Of a stretch of 10,830 nt of DNA, positions 1-6,828 are shown piece after piece. Each line of letters begins with the position of its first letter. Within the stretch, counting starts at the first letter, position 1. The position numbers and the translations under genes were made by a program. This DNA comes from Candidatus Colimorpha onthohippi (GTDB lineage Bacteria > Bacteroidota > Bacteroidia > Bacteroidales > P3): the NCBI GenBank assembly GCA_018064565.1, contig JAGHVA010000215.1:1-10830 (forward strand). The letters are read 5' to 3'. The notes beneath the pieces are model-generated. The model was not told the DNA's origin, did not search any database, and saw only the letters and a list, made by a program, of their open reading frames with translations.

Positions 1-3
1 TCG

Positions 4-34
4 CAAAGATACGACTTTTTCTGGTATATTACAA
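4..34 (-). promoter_or_regulatory. Bacteroidota-type promoter reading left, out of the window
   Basis: Read on the minus strand, positions 11 to 4 spell TATCTTTG, an exact match to the Bacteroidota -7 box TAnnTTTG. A TTG that could serve as the -33 element lies at 34-32, with a 20-nt spacer, close to the usual spacing. The transcript would start at or just beyond the window edge, so this promoter probably drives a gene divergent from the nuclease gene at 107. That gene is not visible. I found no equally good promoter for the plus-strand nuclease gene; AAAATTTG at 45-52 is a one-mismatch candidate without a clear -33 box. Confidence 0.55.
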
Positions 35-106
35 CACCTTACGGAAAATTTGTGGTCTTTTGAGGATAATCATTAAAGAAAATGCCAACAAATACAAAAT
101 ATAGAC

Positions 107-1060
107 ATGAATGCATTTCAAGAGAAGATGTATAAACATCTGCAAAAACAGTTCGGAACAGGCGAGTCGGTGTTTTTATCAGACTCAAAGAATCTCTTTT
201 ACTCTGGTATACGGGATAAAATTTTTGAACTTCAAGAAAAACATGGATTTGGTTTCCATCGATTCGTAAAACAGCCTCATGTAGCGAGTTCTCAAGCAGC
301 CTGCATTAATCTTTTTTTACCAATTATGGAGTCCGAATGTGCTGTGGACGTTCTTAAAACGGTAAAAACTGATATCGCAAGTATCGATAAAAGTCACATC
401 GCAGAAGGCTTTACTTTTGAATACTGGCGTGATAATCCGAGACCCAACGATGGCTCAAAAGGATTACTAAATGACCATTCGAAAACGGCAGGAACAGATG
501 CGGATTTTGCGTTGTCGTATATTGACAATGAAAATCGACATTGCCTTTGGCTTGTAGAACATAAACTGACAGAAACTGAATTCACTCAATGCAATGCCAT
601 CCATAACGGGAAGCATAAGGAGTTGTTAGCGAAATGCTCTAATTACACAGCACAACATCTAATGAGCAATAATGAAGACTGCTACTACTGTCATGCTCGG
701 CACTTCAACTATTGGCAATTAACAAAAAAATACATCGAAGCTTTCCCGAACTTGGATATTTCTGAAAATGGATGCCCCTTTATGGATGGAATGTGTCAAT
801 TGTGGCGTAATACTCTATTGGTTAAAGCAGCACAAGAAGAATACCATTACGATAAGGTCTTTTTTTCAGTGGTAAAACCTCATGACAACATAGCCTTGAA
901 TAATTCACTCAAGCAATTTAGGGCTATCGTAGACCCAGTATTGTTTTCTGTTTTTCATCCAACAACAATAGTAGATGCTGCTATTTCTTGTTCGGATTCC
1001 GCTCTCCGAGACTGGGGCAAATGGTATACTGACACATACTTAAATTATGATTTGCTATAA
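107..1060 (+). CDS. Putative PD-(D/E)XK restriction-endonuclease-like protein (PGN_0703-like)
   Basis: The 317-residue protein has no signal peptide or membrane segment and should be cytoplasmic. Its centre carries GTDADFAL (residues 129-136) followed by LWLVEHKLTE (147-156). This is the acidic residue plus E-x-K arrangement of the PD-(D/E)XK nuclease fold, with D131 or D133, E151 and K153 as likely metal-binding and catalytic residues. The SSQAACINLFLPI segment (61-73) and the CPFMDGMCQLWRN segment (223-235) also fit what I recall of the PGN_0703 family of putative restriction endonucleases. Six cysteines (162, 177, 192, 195, 223, 230) follow the catalytic motif and could bind zinc or an iron-sulfur cluster, which is inference. 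No methyltransferase or specificity subunit is adjacent, so it looks like an orphan. The gene is visibly more AT-rich than everything downstream, compatible with horizontal acquisition. The ATG follows an AT-rich leader without a Shine-Dalgarno site. The family is likely; the biological role is unknown. Confidence 0.65.
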   Translation: MNAFQEKMYKHLQKQFGTGESVFLSDSKNLFYSGIRDKIFELQEKHGFGFHRFVKQPHVASSQAACINLFLPIMESECAVDVLKTVKTDIASIDKSHIAEGFTFEYWRDNPRPNDGSKGLLNDHSKTAGTDADFALSYIDNENRHCLWLVEHKLTETEFTQCNAIHNGKHKELLAKCSNYTAQHLMSNNEDCYYCHARHFNYWQLTKKYIEAFPNLDISENGCPFMDGMCQLWRNTLLVKAAQEEYHYDKVFFSVVKPHDNIALNNSLKQFRAIVDPVLFSVFHPTTIVDAAISCSDSALRDWGKWYTDTYLNYDLL

Positions 1061-1197
1061 AATATCTCATAGTCCCAAGGATGTAAACCTATTAAAGATG
1101 TGATTGGTTGGGTTGGGAATGTACTCCCGTAATGCCCATATCTTCTCCAAATCTTCAAGAAAATGGTGCGAAAATATAATGGTTGAGCCTACCAAGC

Positions 1198-1234
1198 AAG
1201 GAGGAAAGGTTTAAAAGCCTTTCCTCCTTTTTTT
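1198..1234 (+). terminator. Rho-independent terminator behind the nuclease gene
   Basis: AAGGAGGAAAGG (1198-1209) pairs perfectly with CCTTTCCTCCTT (1218-1229) around an 8-nt loop, and a run of seven T (1228-1234) follows. The T-run lies only on the downstream side, so it works for plus-strand transcription. It lies about 140 bp after the nuclease stop codon and separates that transcript from the repeat array. Confidence 0.85.
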
Positions 1235-1268
1235 GTTGTTATAGGCAATCTTATTTTTCTTTTTGTTG

Positions 1269-1635
1269 CTTCGGCAAAAATGCCGAAGAGGTGCAGAAGA
1301 GGGGGCTTCGGCAAGAATGACGAAGGGGTGCAAAAGCGGGTGCTTCGGCAAAAATGCCGAAGAGGTGCATAAGCTGGTGCTTCGGCAAAAATGCCGAAGG
1401 GGTGCAAAAGCGGGGGCTTCGGCAAGAATGCCGAAGAGGTGCAGAAGCGGGGGCTTCGGCAAAAATGCCGAAGGGGTGCAAAAGTGGGGGCTTCGGCAAA
1501 AATGCCGAAGGGGTGCAAAAGTGGGGGGCTTCGGCAAAAATGCCGAATGGGTGCAAAAGCGGGTGCTTCGGCAAGAATGCCGAAGAAGTGCATAAGAGGG
1601 TGCTTCGGCAAAAATGCCGAAGAGGTGCATAAGCG
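1269..1635. repeat. Ten-unit 37-bp tandem array of palindromic hairpin units
   Basis: Units begin with CTTCGGCA at 1269, 1306, 1343, 1380, 1417, 1454, 1491, 1529, 1566 and 1603. All are 37 bp except the seventh (38 bp, one extra G), and the last is cut short after about 33 bp. Each unit has an inverted repeat, CTTCGGCA then TGCCGAAG, around a 4-nt loop that is AAAA in seven units and AGAA in three (second, fifth, ninth). A 17-bp purine-rich linker follows, roughly RGGTGCANAAGNGGGKG. Only two units have a stem mismatch: A in the second (TGACGAAG) and a terminal T in the eighth (TGCCGAAT). The linkers are near-copies of each other, so this is not CRISPR. No T-runs follow the hairpins, so they are not standard terminators. 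The 37-bp period is not a multiple of three, which argues against a coding role. Function is unknown; structured RNA, a protein-binding array or a REP-like element are possibilities. Confidence 0.93.
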
Positions 1636-1737
1636 CATTCTGGGCTTTGTTAGATGGTTTAAGTGTCCTTTTTTGATTTTTAAGTATTTGTTTTGTCGAA
1701 TAGGGCTTTCTTGTCGCTGTGTGAGAGGTTTATTTGT

Positions 1738-1745
1738 TACCTTTG
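1738..1745 (+). promoter_or_regulatory. Bacteroidota -7 promoter box of the exporter operon
   Basis: TACCTTTG matches TAnnTTTG exactly. It lies 30 bp before the ATG at 1776, giving a short leader of roughly 25 nt. The -33 element is weak: the nearest TTG is at 1711-1713, a spacer of 24 nt, slightly long. The box overlaps the upstream in-frame ATG at 1734, so that codon would not be on the transcript. This supports the start at 1776. Confidence 0.65.
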
Positions 1746-1775
1746 TGCCTCGTTTTTTTTAATTACACTTATTCG

Positions 1776-3245
1776 ATGTATCGTTTTGTACGTGTATTTC
1801 TTGTATTTATGGTGCTTGTCCCATCGTTGTATGCACAGCCGCTCTCTTTGCAGGACTGCCGCGACAGGGCTTTGAAAAGCAACAACCAGATAAAACTGTC
1901 TCATGAAAAAAACGCCGAGGCCGAAGCGTTGCGCGGTCAGGCTGTTGCTTCATTCTTTCCTAAAATATCAGCTAATGGTATTTACACATGGAATCAGAAA
2001 AATATAGCACTCCTTTCAGACAATCAGGCTGAAAGAATCTCTTCTTTAGGAACTACTTTGTCGGACAAGATTACACCAAAGGTTACCAATCTTGTAGGGG
2101 CGTTATTCCAAAATGGTGATTTGAGTCTTGCCTCTGTGGTGGCATTGCAGCAGCTGATGGGTAGCGGGTCGCTGGCGTCCGACTTGAATGGAATAGGGCA
2201 AGAAATAGTAGATGCTCTTGATTTTGATATGCATAATATATTTGTTGGCGCAGTCAGTTTGTCTCAGCCAATATATGTGGGCGGCAAACTCCGTGCGTTC
2301 TACAATCTTTCGCAACTCTCTGTCGAGTTGGCTGGGTTGCAGTATGACAAACAGCGAGAAGATGTCCTAATCAGTGTTGATGAAGCTTATTGGCGGGTTA
2401 TCTCTTTGCAGCATAAGCTGCGGTTAGCGCAGCAGTATCACACACTCTTGACCGACCTTAATCGAGATGTAGATGCTATGCTGGAAGCAGAGGTGGCCAC
2501 CAAAGGCGACCAAGCCAAGGTAAGGGTTAAACTGAACGAAGCGCAGATGTCGCTTACGCGGGCTTCGGGCGGATTGGCATTGGCAAAGATGCTTTTGGCA
2601 CAACGGTGTGGGATGCCGCTGGACGCAGATTTCCAATTAGTAGAGGATTCGTCTATGATCTCGTACGAGTCGTATCCTTCTATCAATATGGACAATGTCT
2701 TCTCGCTTCGTAAAGAAATCAAGATGTTGGACTTGGCACAGCGCGCTGCAAATGCTAAAGTACGACTTGCTGCTGCCGAGTTGAAACCCAATATATTGGC
2801 ATCAGCGTCCTATATGGTGTCCAATCCTAATTTCTATAATGGCTATAACAAGACTACAGCGGGCATGTTCTCAACAGGTCTTATCGTTAATGTGCCTATC
2901 TGCAATCCAAGTGCCTGCTTTGCACTCAAAGTGGCAAAACATAAGCGTAATGAGGCTTCGATAGAGTTAGAAGATGCCAAAAGTAAAATTACGCTGCAAG
3001 TCAACCAGTTTAATTATGAGTTGGAGGTGGCAAACAAGAAGTTAAGTCAGGCGCAGAGCAATTTGGAGCATGCCAACGAGAATTTGAAATTGGCGCGCGA
3101 GTCGTTTGCCGCAGGTCTAATTAGCAGTAGCGATCTTCTGTCGGCGCAAACAGCATGGCTTTCGGCTCATTCTGATGTTATTGACGCCGATATCGAAGTC
3201 CGTATGAGTTATCTCTATCTGCGTCAGGCCATGGGTCTTTTTTAA
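1776..3245 (+). CDS. TolC-family outer-membrane efflux channel protein
   Basis: The 489-residue product is the outer-membrane component of a tripartite exporter. The start at 1776 is chosen over an in-frame ATG at 1734 because it begins directly with a clean signal peptide (residues 1-20, cleavage after SLYA) and lies downstream of the promoter box. The mature part opens with LSLQDCRDRALKSN, typical of the first outer-membrane-efflux repeat. The first strand and helix transition reads SLSQPIYVGGKL (161-172). Long heptad-like helices follow, including Ala/Leu/Gln-rich stretches at about 210-280 and 400-450. The C-terminal repeat has the characteristic ARESFAAGLISSSDLLSAQ segment (440-458). Length is normal for the family. 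In the second repeat, the usual PLF-x-GG turn is replaced by VPICNPSAC (373-381). It is the first gene of an operon with a HlyD-type adaptor and two ABC-2 permeases. The substrate cannot be read from the sequence. Confidence 0.92.
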   Translation: MYRFVRVFLVFMVLVPSLYAQPLSLQDCRDRALKSNNQIKLSHEKNAEAEALRGQAVASFFPKISANGIYTWNQKNIALLSDNQAERISSLGTTLSDKITPKVTNLVGALFQNGDLSLASVVALQQLMGSGSLASDLNGIGQEIVDALDFDMHNIFVGAVSLSQPIYVGGKLRAFYNLSQLSVELAGLQYDKQREDVLISVDEAYWRVISLQHKLRLAQQYHTLLTDLNRDVDAMLEAEVATKGDQAKVRVKLNEAQMSLTRASGGLALAKMLLAQRCGMPLDADFQLVEDSSMISYESYPSINMDNVFSLRKEIKMLDLAQRAANAKVRLAAAELKPNILASASYMVSNPNFYNGYNKTTAGMFSTGLIVNVPICNPSACFALKVAKHKRNEASIELEDAKSKITLQVNQFNYELEVANKKLSQAQSNLEHANENLKLARESFAAGLISSSDLLSAQTAWLSAHSDVIDADIEVRMSYLYLRQAMGLF

Positions 3246-3292
3246 TAGCATATACTGCTGAAAGTCGAAACAAAATATTATTTATAAAGAAT

Positions 3293-4297
3293 ATGGAAGA
3301 TAAGAACACTGAGGCGCAGGTCAACAAAAATGCGCTGTGGATAGGTATAGGTGTGGTAATTGCTATTGTTGGTATCACACTATTGGTTGGTTTTATTGCA
3401 TTGCGTCCAGAACCAGAGTTAATCACTGGCGAGGTGGCTGCGGAGGAGTATCGTGTCAGCAACAAGGTGCCAGGCAGGTTGGCGGAAGTGTATGTTGCTG
3501 AGGGTGACTATGTAAATGTAGGCGATACGCTGGCTTATATCAGCAGTCCTGAGGTAGATGCCAAGATGGAGCAGGCGCAAGCAGCCCGCGCTGCCGCCAC
3601 AGCACAAAGCAACAAAGCTTCGGTAGGTGCCCGTCAGCAACAGGTGGCTTCGGCTTACGAGATGTGGCAGAAAGCATTGGTTGGTGTGGATATTGCTAAA
3701 AAATCGCTCGACCGTACCAAAGCACTTTACGACAAAAAGGTTATTTCTGCTCAAAAATATGATGAAGTAGATGCTCAATACAGGGCAGCCGTGGCTACAG
3801 CCAATGCCGCTAAATTGCAGTATGATATGGCCAACGAAGGTGCAAGAGCAGAAGACAAAGCCGCTGCGCGCGCCTTGGTGTCTCAGGCATCGGGCGCAGT
3901 GTCGGAGGTGGAGAGCTATCAGCGCGACCGCTATATAGTGGCACCGAACAACGGTGAGGTGGTAGAGGTATTTACCAAACGTGGCGACTTGGTAGGTACG
4001 GGTGCTCCTATGCTTAGCATATTGGATATGAGCGACGTATGGTTTACTTTCAGCGTAAGAGAGGATATGTTGGGTGGACTTACCGTAGGAACTGAAATCC
4101 AGGTGCAAATCCCAGCTTTGGGCAGTCAGGTCTATAAAGCTAAGGTCTCTTACCTCAAAGCAATGGCCTCGTATGCCACATGGCGGGCTACCAAAATCAA
4201 TGGGCAATACGATGTTAAGAGTTTTGATGTCAAAGCAATTCCTATAGAGGTTATCCCCAATCTCCGTCCAGGCATGACTGCTATAATAGTGCGGTAA
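3293..4297 (+). CDS. HlyD-family periplasmic adaptor (membrane fusion) protein
   Basis: The 334-residue protein should be anchored in the inner membrane and bridge the permeases to the TolC-type channel. A short cytoplasmic N-terminus precedes one transmembrane segment (about 14-37). The first lipoyl half follows (KVPGRLAEVYVAEGDYVNVG, 58-77), then an Ala/Gln-rich alpha-helical hairpin (about 87-210) that should contact the channel. The second lipoyl half is IVAPNNGEVVEVFTKRGDLV (215-234), followed by a beta-barrel domain and a C-terminal LRPGM motif (324-328) typical of the family. The architecture resembles the YhiI/YbhG type adaptors that partner with ABC-2 permeases rather than RND pumps. 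It starts 47 bp after the channel gene, and its stop is 2 bp before the next ATG, so translation of the two is probably coupled. Confidence 0.92.
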   Translation: MEDKNTEAQVNKNALWIGIGVVIAIVGITLLVGFIALRPEPELITGEVAAEEYRVSNKVPGRLAEVYVAEGDYVNVGDTLAYISSPEVDAKMEQAQAARAAATAQSNKASVGARQQQVASAYEMWQKALVGVDIAKKSLDRTKALYDKKVISAQKYDEVDAQYRAAVATANAAKLQYDMANEGARAEDKAAARALVSQASGAVSEVESYQRDRYIVAPNNGEVVEVFTKRGDLVGTGAPMLSILDMSDVWFTFSVREDMLGGLTVGTEIQVQIPALGSQVYKAKVSYLKAMASYATWRATKINGQYDVKSFDVKAIPIEVIPNLRPGMTAIIVR

Positions 4298-4299
4298 GT

Positions 4300-5460
4300 A
4301 TGAACCGGTTTGCACAATCTTTACATTTAGAGTTACGGCATATCAAAAAGCGTCCGCGATACCTGATTTTGACCACGTTGGGCATCGTGTTTAGTTATGT
4401 CTTTTTTTTGACTTTCATGTCGGAGGGACAGCCAGAACGGCTGCCGATTGCTGTAGTTGACCACGATGCCAGTTACCTCTCGCGTAGGTTATGTCATGAA
4501 ATCAATGCAACGCAGGGCGTCGAGGTTGTGGCTGTGTATAACAATCATTCTCAGGCGCGCCAAGCCATGCAGCGTCAAGAGATTTTCGCATTTCTTGAAA
4601 TCCCTAAAGGTACCTACTCGGATATACTCTCATTCAAACGCCCCCACATAGCCCTCTATGCCAACAATACCTATCTGTTGGGAGGGTCGTTTACCTACAA
4701 GAGTTTGGCAACTATCAGCAGATTGGCTTCGGGTGCTGTGCAGCGGGAGATTCTTCGTAAAAAAGGTTACACCGATCAAGCCATCTCGGGCATGATACAG
4801 CCTATCGAGCTGGACACCCATACGCTCTCCAACCCTACAGCCAATTATCAGCCTTATATCCTAACCACAATGTTGCCAGGTATCATTGGGTTGATGACGC
4901 TGCTGATGTCGGTATTCGTAATTCATAACGAACTGAAACGATCGCCTACTGGCCGTCTTCGAGAGATGCGTGATTATCCGATATCTTCAATCTGGGGGCA
5001 ACTATTCCCATACACTTTCTGGTTTTCGTTATTGATGATTATGGGCAATGTCGTGCTTTTTGGGTTCTTCCATTTCACACTCTTGGGCAGTTTCTGGACA
5101 TTGGTTATAGCATCGGTGCTTTTTATAGTGGCATTGCAGTCTATGGCGGTATTTCTGGTCGGGTTGTTGCCCGATATGCACATAGCAGTTTGTATAGGAG
5201 CTATCTATGGCACACTTGCTTTTACCATGTCTGGATTCTCTTTTCCCGTGTGCAGCATGCCATCTTATATGCAAGGCTTTAGCGCTATTTTCCCTCTGCG
5301 GCATTATTACCTCACATGCTCAGAGGTAGCCTATTTTGACAGTCCTGCCGTGCAGTATTTGCCACATTTGGTAGTTCTGTTGGCGTTTACAGCGATGAGT
5401 TTTGTTGGAATGATGCTGATACGCAAGCAGATAAATAATAGAGTGTCATGTCTTCAATAA
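4300..5460 (+). CDS. ABC-2 type transporter permease, first of a pair
   Basis: The 386-residue inner-membrane protein has the ABC2_membrane_3 layout. One N-terminal transmembrane helix (about 21-40) precedes a large extracytoplasmic domain (about 41-185). That domain begins with LPIAVVDHDAS (48-58), the hallmark of this permease type. About five C-terminal helices follow (roughly 188-208, 236-258, 264-289, 293-318 and 354-375). The FPLRHYYLTC segment (331-340) before the last helix is also typical. It is a diverged paralogue of the next gene, and the two probably form a heterodimeric pore. The ATG lies 2 bp behind the adaptor's stop codon. No nucleotide-binding domain is fused to it and none is encoded nearby, so the ATPase must be supplied from elsewhere if the system is ATP-driven. 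Confidence 0.9.
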   Translation: MNRFAQSLHLELRHIKKRPRYLILTTLGIVFSYVFFLTFMSEGQPERLPIAVVDHDASYLSRRLCHEINATQGVEVVAVYNNHSQARQAMQRQEIFAFLEIPKGTYSDILSFKRPHIALYANNTYLLGGSFTYKSLATISRLASGAVQREILRKKGYTDQAISGMIQPIELDTHTLSNPTANYQPYILTTMLPGIIGLMTLLMSVFVIHNELKRSPTGRLREMRDYPISSIWGQLFPYTFWFSLLMIMGNVVLFGFFHFTLLGSFWTLVIASVLFIVALQSMAVFLVGLLPDMHIAVCIGAIYGTLAFTMSGFSFPVCSMPSYMQGFSAIFPLRHYYLTCSEVAYFDSPAVQYLPHLVVLLAFTAMSFVGMMLIRKQINNRVSCLQ

Positions 5461-5532
5461 GCTGAGAACATGCCGATATGGCTTGCCATATAAATGCTGA
5501 GGAGAGAAAACATTGATAAAACAAATGTTAGA

Positions 5533-6756
5533 ATGAATTTGTTGTCGCATCTTCGTGATATTTGGAATGTTTCTTGTATAGAGTTTCGTCGCATTTTTAG
5601 CGATGGTGGTGTTGTGCTTCTGTTTTGCATTGCTACATTGCTTTATCCTTTTATATTTGGGGCGGTCTATAGCGGAGAGATGGTTCGCAACCTGCCTATA
5701 GCGGTGGTTGACGAGTCTCATTGTGAGGAGAGTCAGCGGTTTATTCGTAAACTGGATGCTACTCCCGAAATGAATGTCTGCTATGATTGTAATACGCTTC
5801 AAGAAGCACAAACCCTGATGCGGATGCGGAAAATCAACGGTATCGTTTATTTCCCTGCCGATTATGGCAATCGGCTTGCTCATTTGGAGACGGCTCGTGC
5901 TTCGCTCTTTTGTGATATGAGTTCGTTTCTCTACTATCGTAGTGTACTATCAGGTGCCTCGGCGGTGTTGTTGGACGAGATTCAGCATATTGAGACCGAC
6001 CGTTTTGGTCGTACTGGTATTACGGGTGAGAATGCCGAGCAGTTGGTGGAACCTATACCGTACGATGATGTCAAACTATATATCAGCAATGGCGGGTTTG
6101 GCAGTTTCTTGATTCCTGCATTATTGATATTGGTGCTCCATCAAACGTTATTCTTAGGTATGGGAATATTGTATGGAACCTCTCGAGAGCAGAACTTGTC
6201 GGTGGAATCCATCCCAATCCATTTGCGTGGCAGGTCTGTCTTTCGTGTGGTAATAGGCCGGGCGTTGACCTATTTTGCCATCTATGTGCCAATGACGGCT
6301 ATTGTGTTGTTGCTGTTTCCACGACTATTTCAACTGCCGCATATTGGCAACATCTCCTCGTTGGTCTTGTTTTTGATTCCGTTTTTATTGGCCACAATCT
6401 TCTTTTGCATGACAATATGCAACTTTGTCCGTGCGAGAGATACAGGTGTAGTGGTTTGCATCTTCTTTAGTGTCATCTTGGTGTTTCTCTCTGGGGCGGT
6501 TTGGCCACAGGCAGCCATGCCCAAGTTTTGGTTATATTTCTCGTATATCTTCCCATCAACCCATGGAATTCAGGGTTTTATCCGGATCAACTCCATGGGA
6601 GCAGACCTCTCGCAGGTCAAGTTCGAATATCTCATGCTGTGGGCTCAGGCGGGGGTTTATTTTGTTACAGCCACAAGCATATTCCGAACACTTTGTCGTC
6701 ATAAAAGTGTAAAGGGCAGCGATATTCACGCTGATGGTCTAAATCCTGAAGCCTAA
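5533..6756 (+). CDS. ABC-2 type transporter permease, second of a pair
   Basis: The 407-residue inner-membrane protein has the same layout as its upstream neighbour. An N-terminal helix (about 25-45) is followed by an extracytoplasmic domain opening with LPIAVVDESHC (54-64), then C-terminal helices at about 190-215, 240-262, 275-297, 303-325 and 368-385. YIFPSTHGIQGFI (338-350) matches the conserved position before the last helix. I chose the ATG at 5533 because the protein then begins MNLLSHLRDIW, directly comparable to the N-terminus of the sister permease. An in-frame ATG at 5494 would add 13 residues (MLRRENIDKTNVR) and cannot be excluded. It is the last gene of the exporter operon and is followed at once by a terminator. 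Together with the preceding permease it should form the inner-membrane channel. Confidence 0.88.
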   Translation: MNLLSHLRDIWNVSCIEFRRIFSDGGVVLLFCIATLLYPFIFGAVYSGEMVRNLPIAVVDESHCEESQRFIRKLDATPEMNVCYDCNTLQEAQTLMRMRKINGIVYFPADYGNRLAHLETARASLFCDMSSFLYYRSVLSGASAVLLDEIQHIETDRFGRTGITGENAEQLVEPIPYDDVKLYISNGGFGSFLIPALLILVLHQTLFLGMGILYGTSREQNLSVESIPIHLRGRSVFRVVIGRALTYFAIYVPMTAIVLLLFPRLFQLPHIGNISSLVLFLIPFLLATIFFCMTICNFVRARDTGVVVCIFFSVILVFLSGAVWPQAAMPKFWLYFSYIFPSTHGIQGFIRINSMGADLSQVKFEYLMLWAQAGVYFVTATSIFRTLCRHKSVKGSDIHADGLNPEA

Positions 6757-6777
6757 AGTCTTCCTGCGGACGCATGC

Positions 6778-6816
6778 AAAAAAAAAGGACTTCACACAGT
6801 GAGGTCCTTTTCGTCT
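6778..6816. terminator. Bidirectional terminator between convergent transcription units
   Basis: AAAAGGACTTCAC (6783-6795) pairs with GTGAGGTCCTTTT (6799-6811) around an ACA loop, with a single T-G wobble in the plus-strand RNA. A T-rich tail follows on the plus strand, and nine A (6778-6786) on the upstream side become a T-run when read from the minus strand. It sits 21 bp after the second permease stop and 12 bp after the end of the convergent aspartyl-protease-like gene, so it can serve both. Confidence 0.85.
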
Positions 6817-6828
6817 TTCTAATTGTAT

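Larger units (their letters stand above)
1061..1775. other. Long intergenic region between nuclease gene and exporter operon
   Basis: This 715-bp stretch holds no convincing gene. In order it contains unremarkable AT-rich sequence (1061-1197), an intrinsic terminator for the nuclease gene, the 37-bp tandem palindromic array, a T-rich stretch (1636-1737) in which I see nothing specific, and the promoter and short leader of the exporter operon. The open frames that cross the array on both strands come from its stop-free repeat and are not credible genes. Confidence 0.7.

Noticed and set aside
1119..1214. A 31-codon plus-strand frame (starts MYSRNAHIFSKSS) between nuclease gene and terminator
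   Set aside because: It ends inside the terminator loop, has no recognisable homology or promoter, and is short enough to be chance.
1269..1635. CRISPR array
   Set aside because: The intervals between palindromes are near-copies of one another, not unique spacers, and no cas gene is present.
1189..1638. A 149-residue minus-strand open frame and several other frames across the repeat array
   Set aside because: The 37-bp unit has no stops in most frames on either strand, so long open frames are automatic. The encoded peptides are rotations of one 37-residue repeat, with no signal peptide, promoter or natural composition.
1734..1775. Upstream ATG of the TolC-family gene
   Set aside because: It overlaps the -7 promoter box and would place 14 residues in front of a clean signal peptide.
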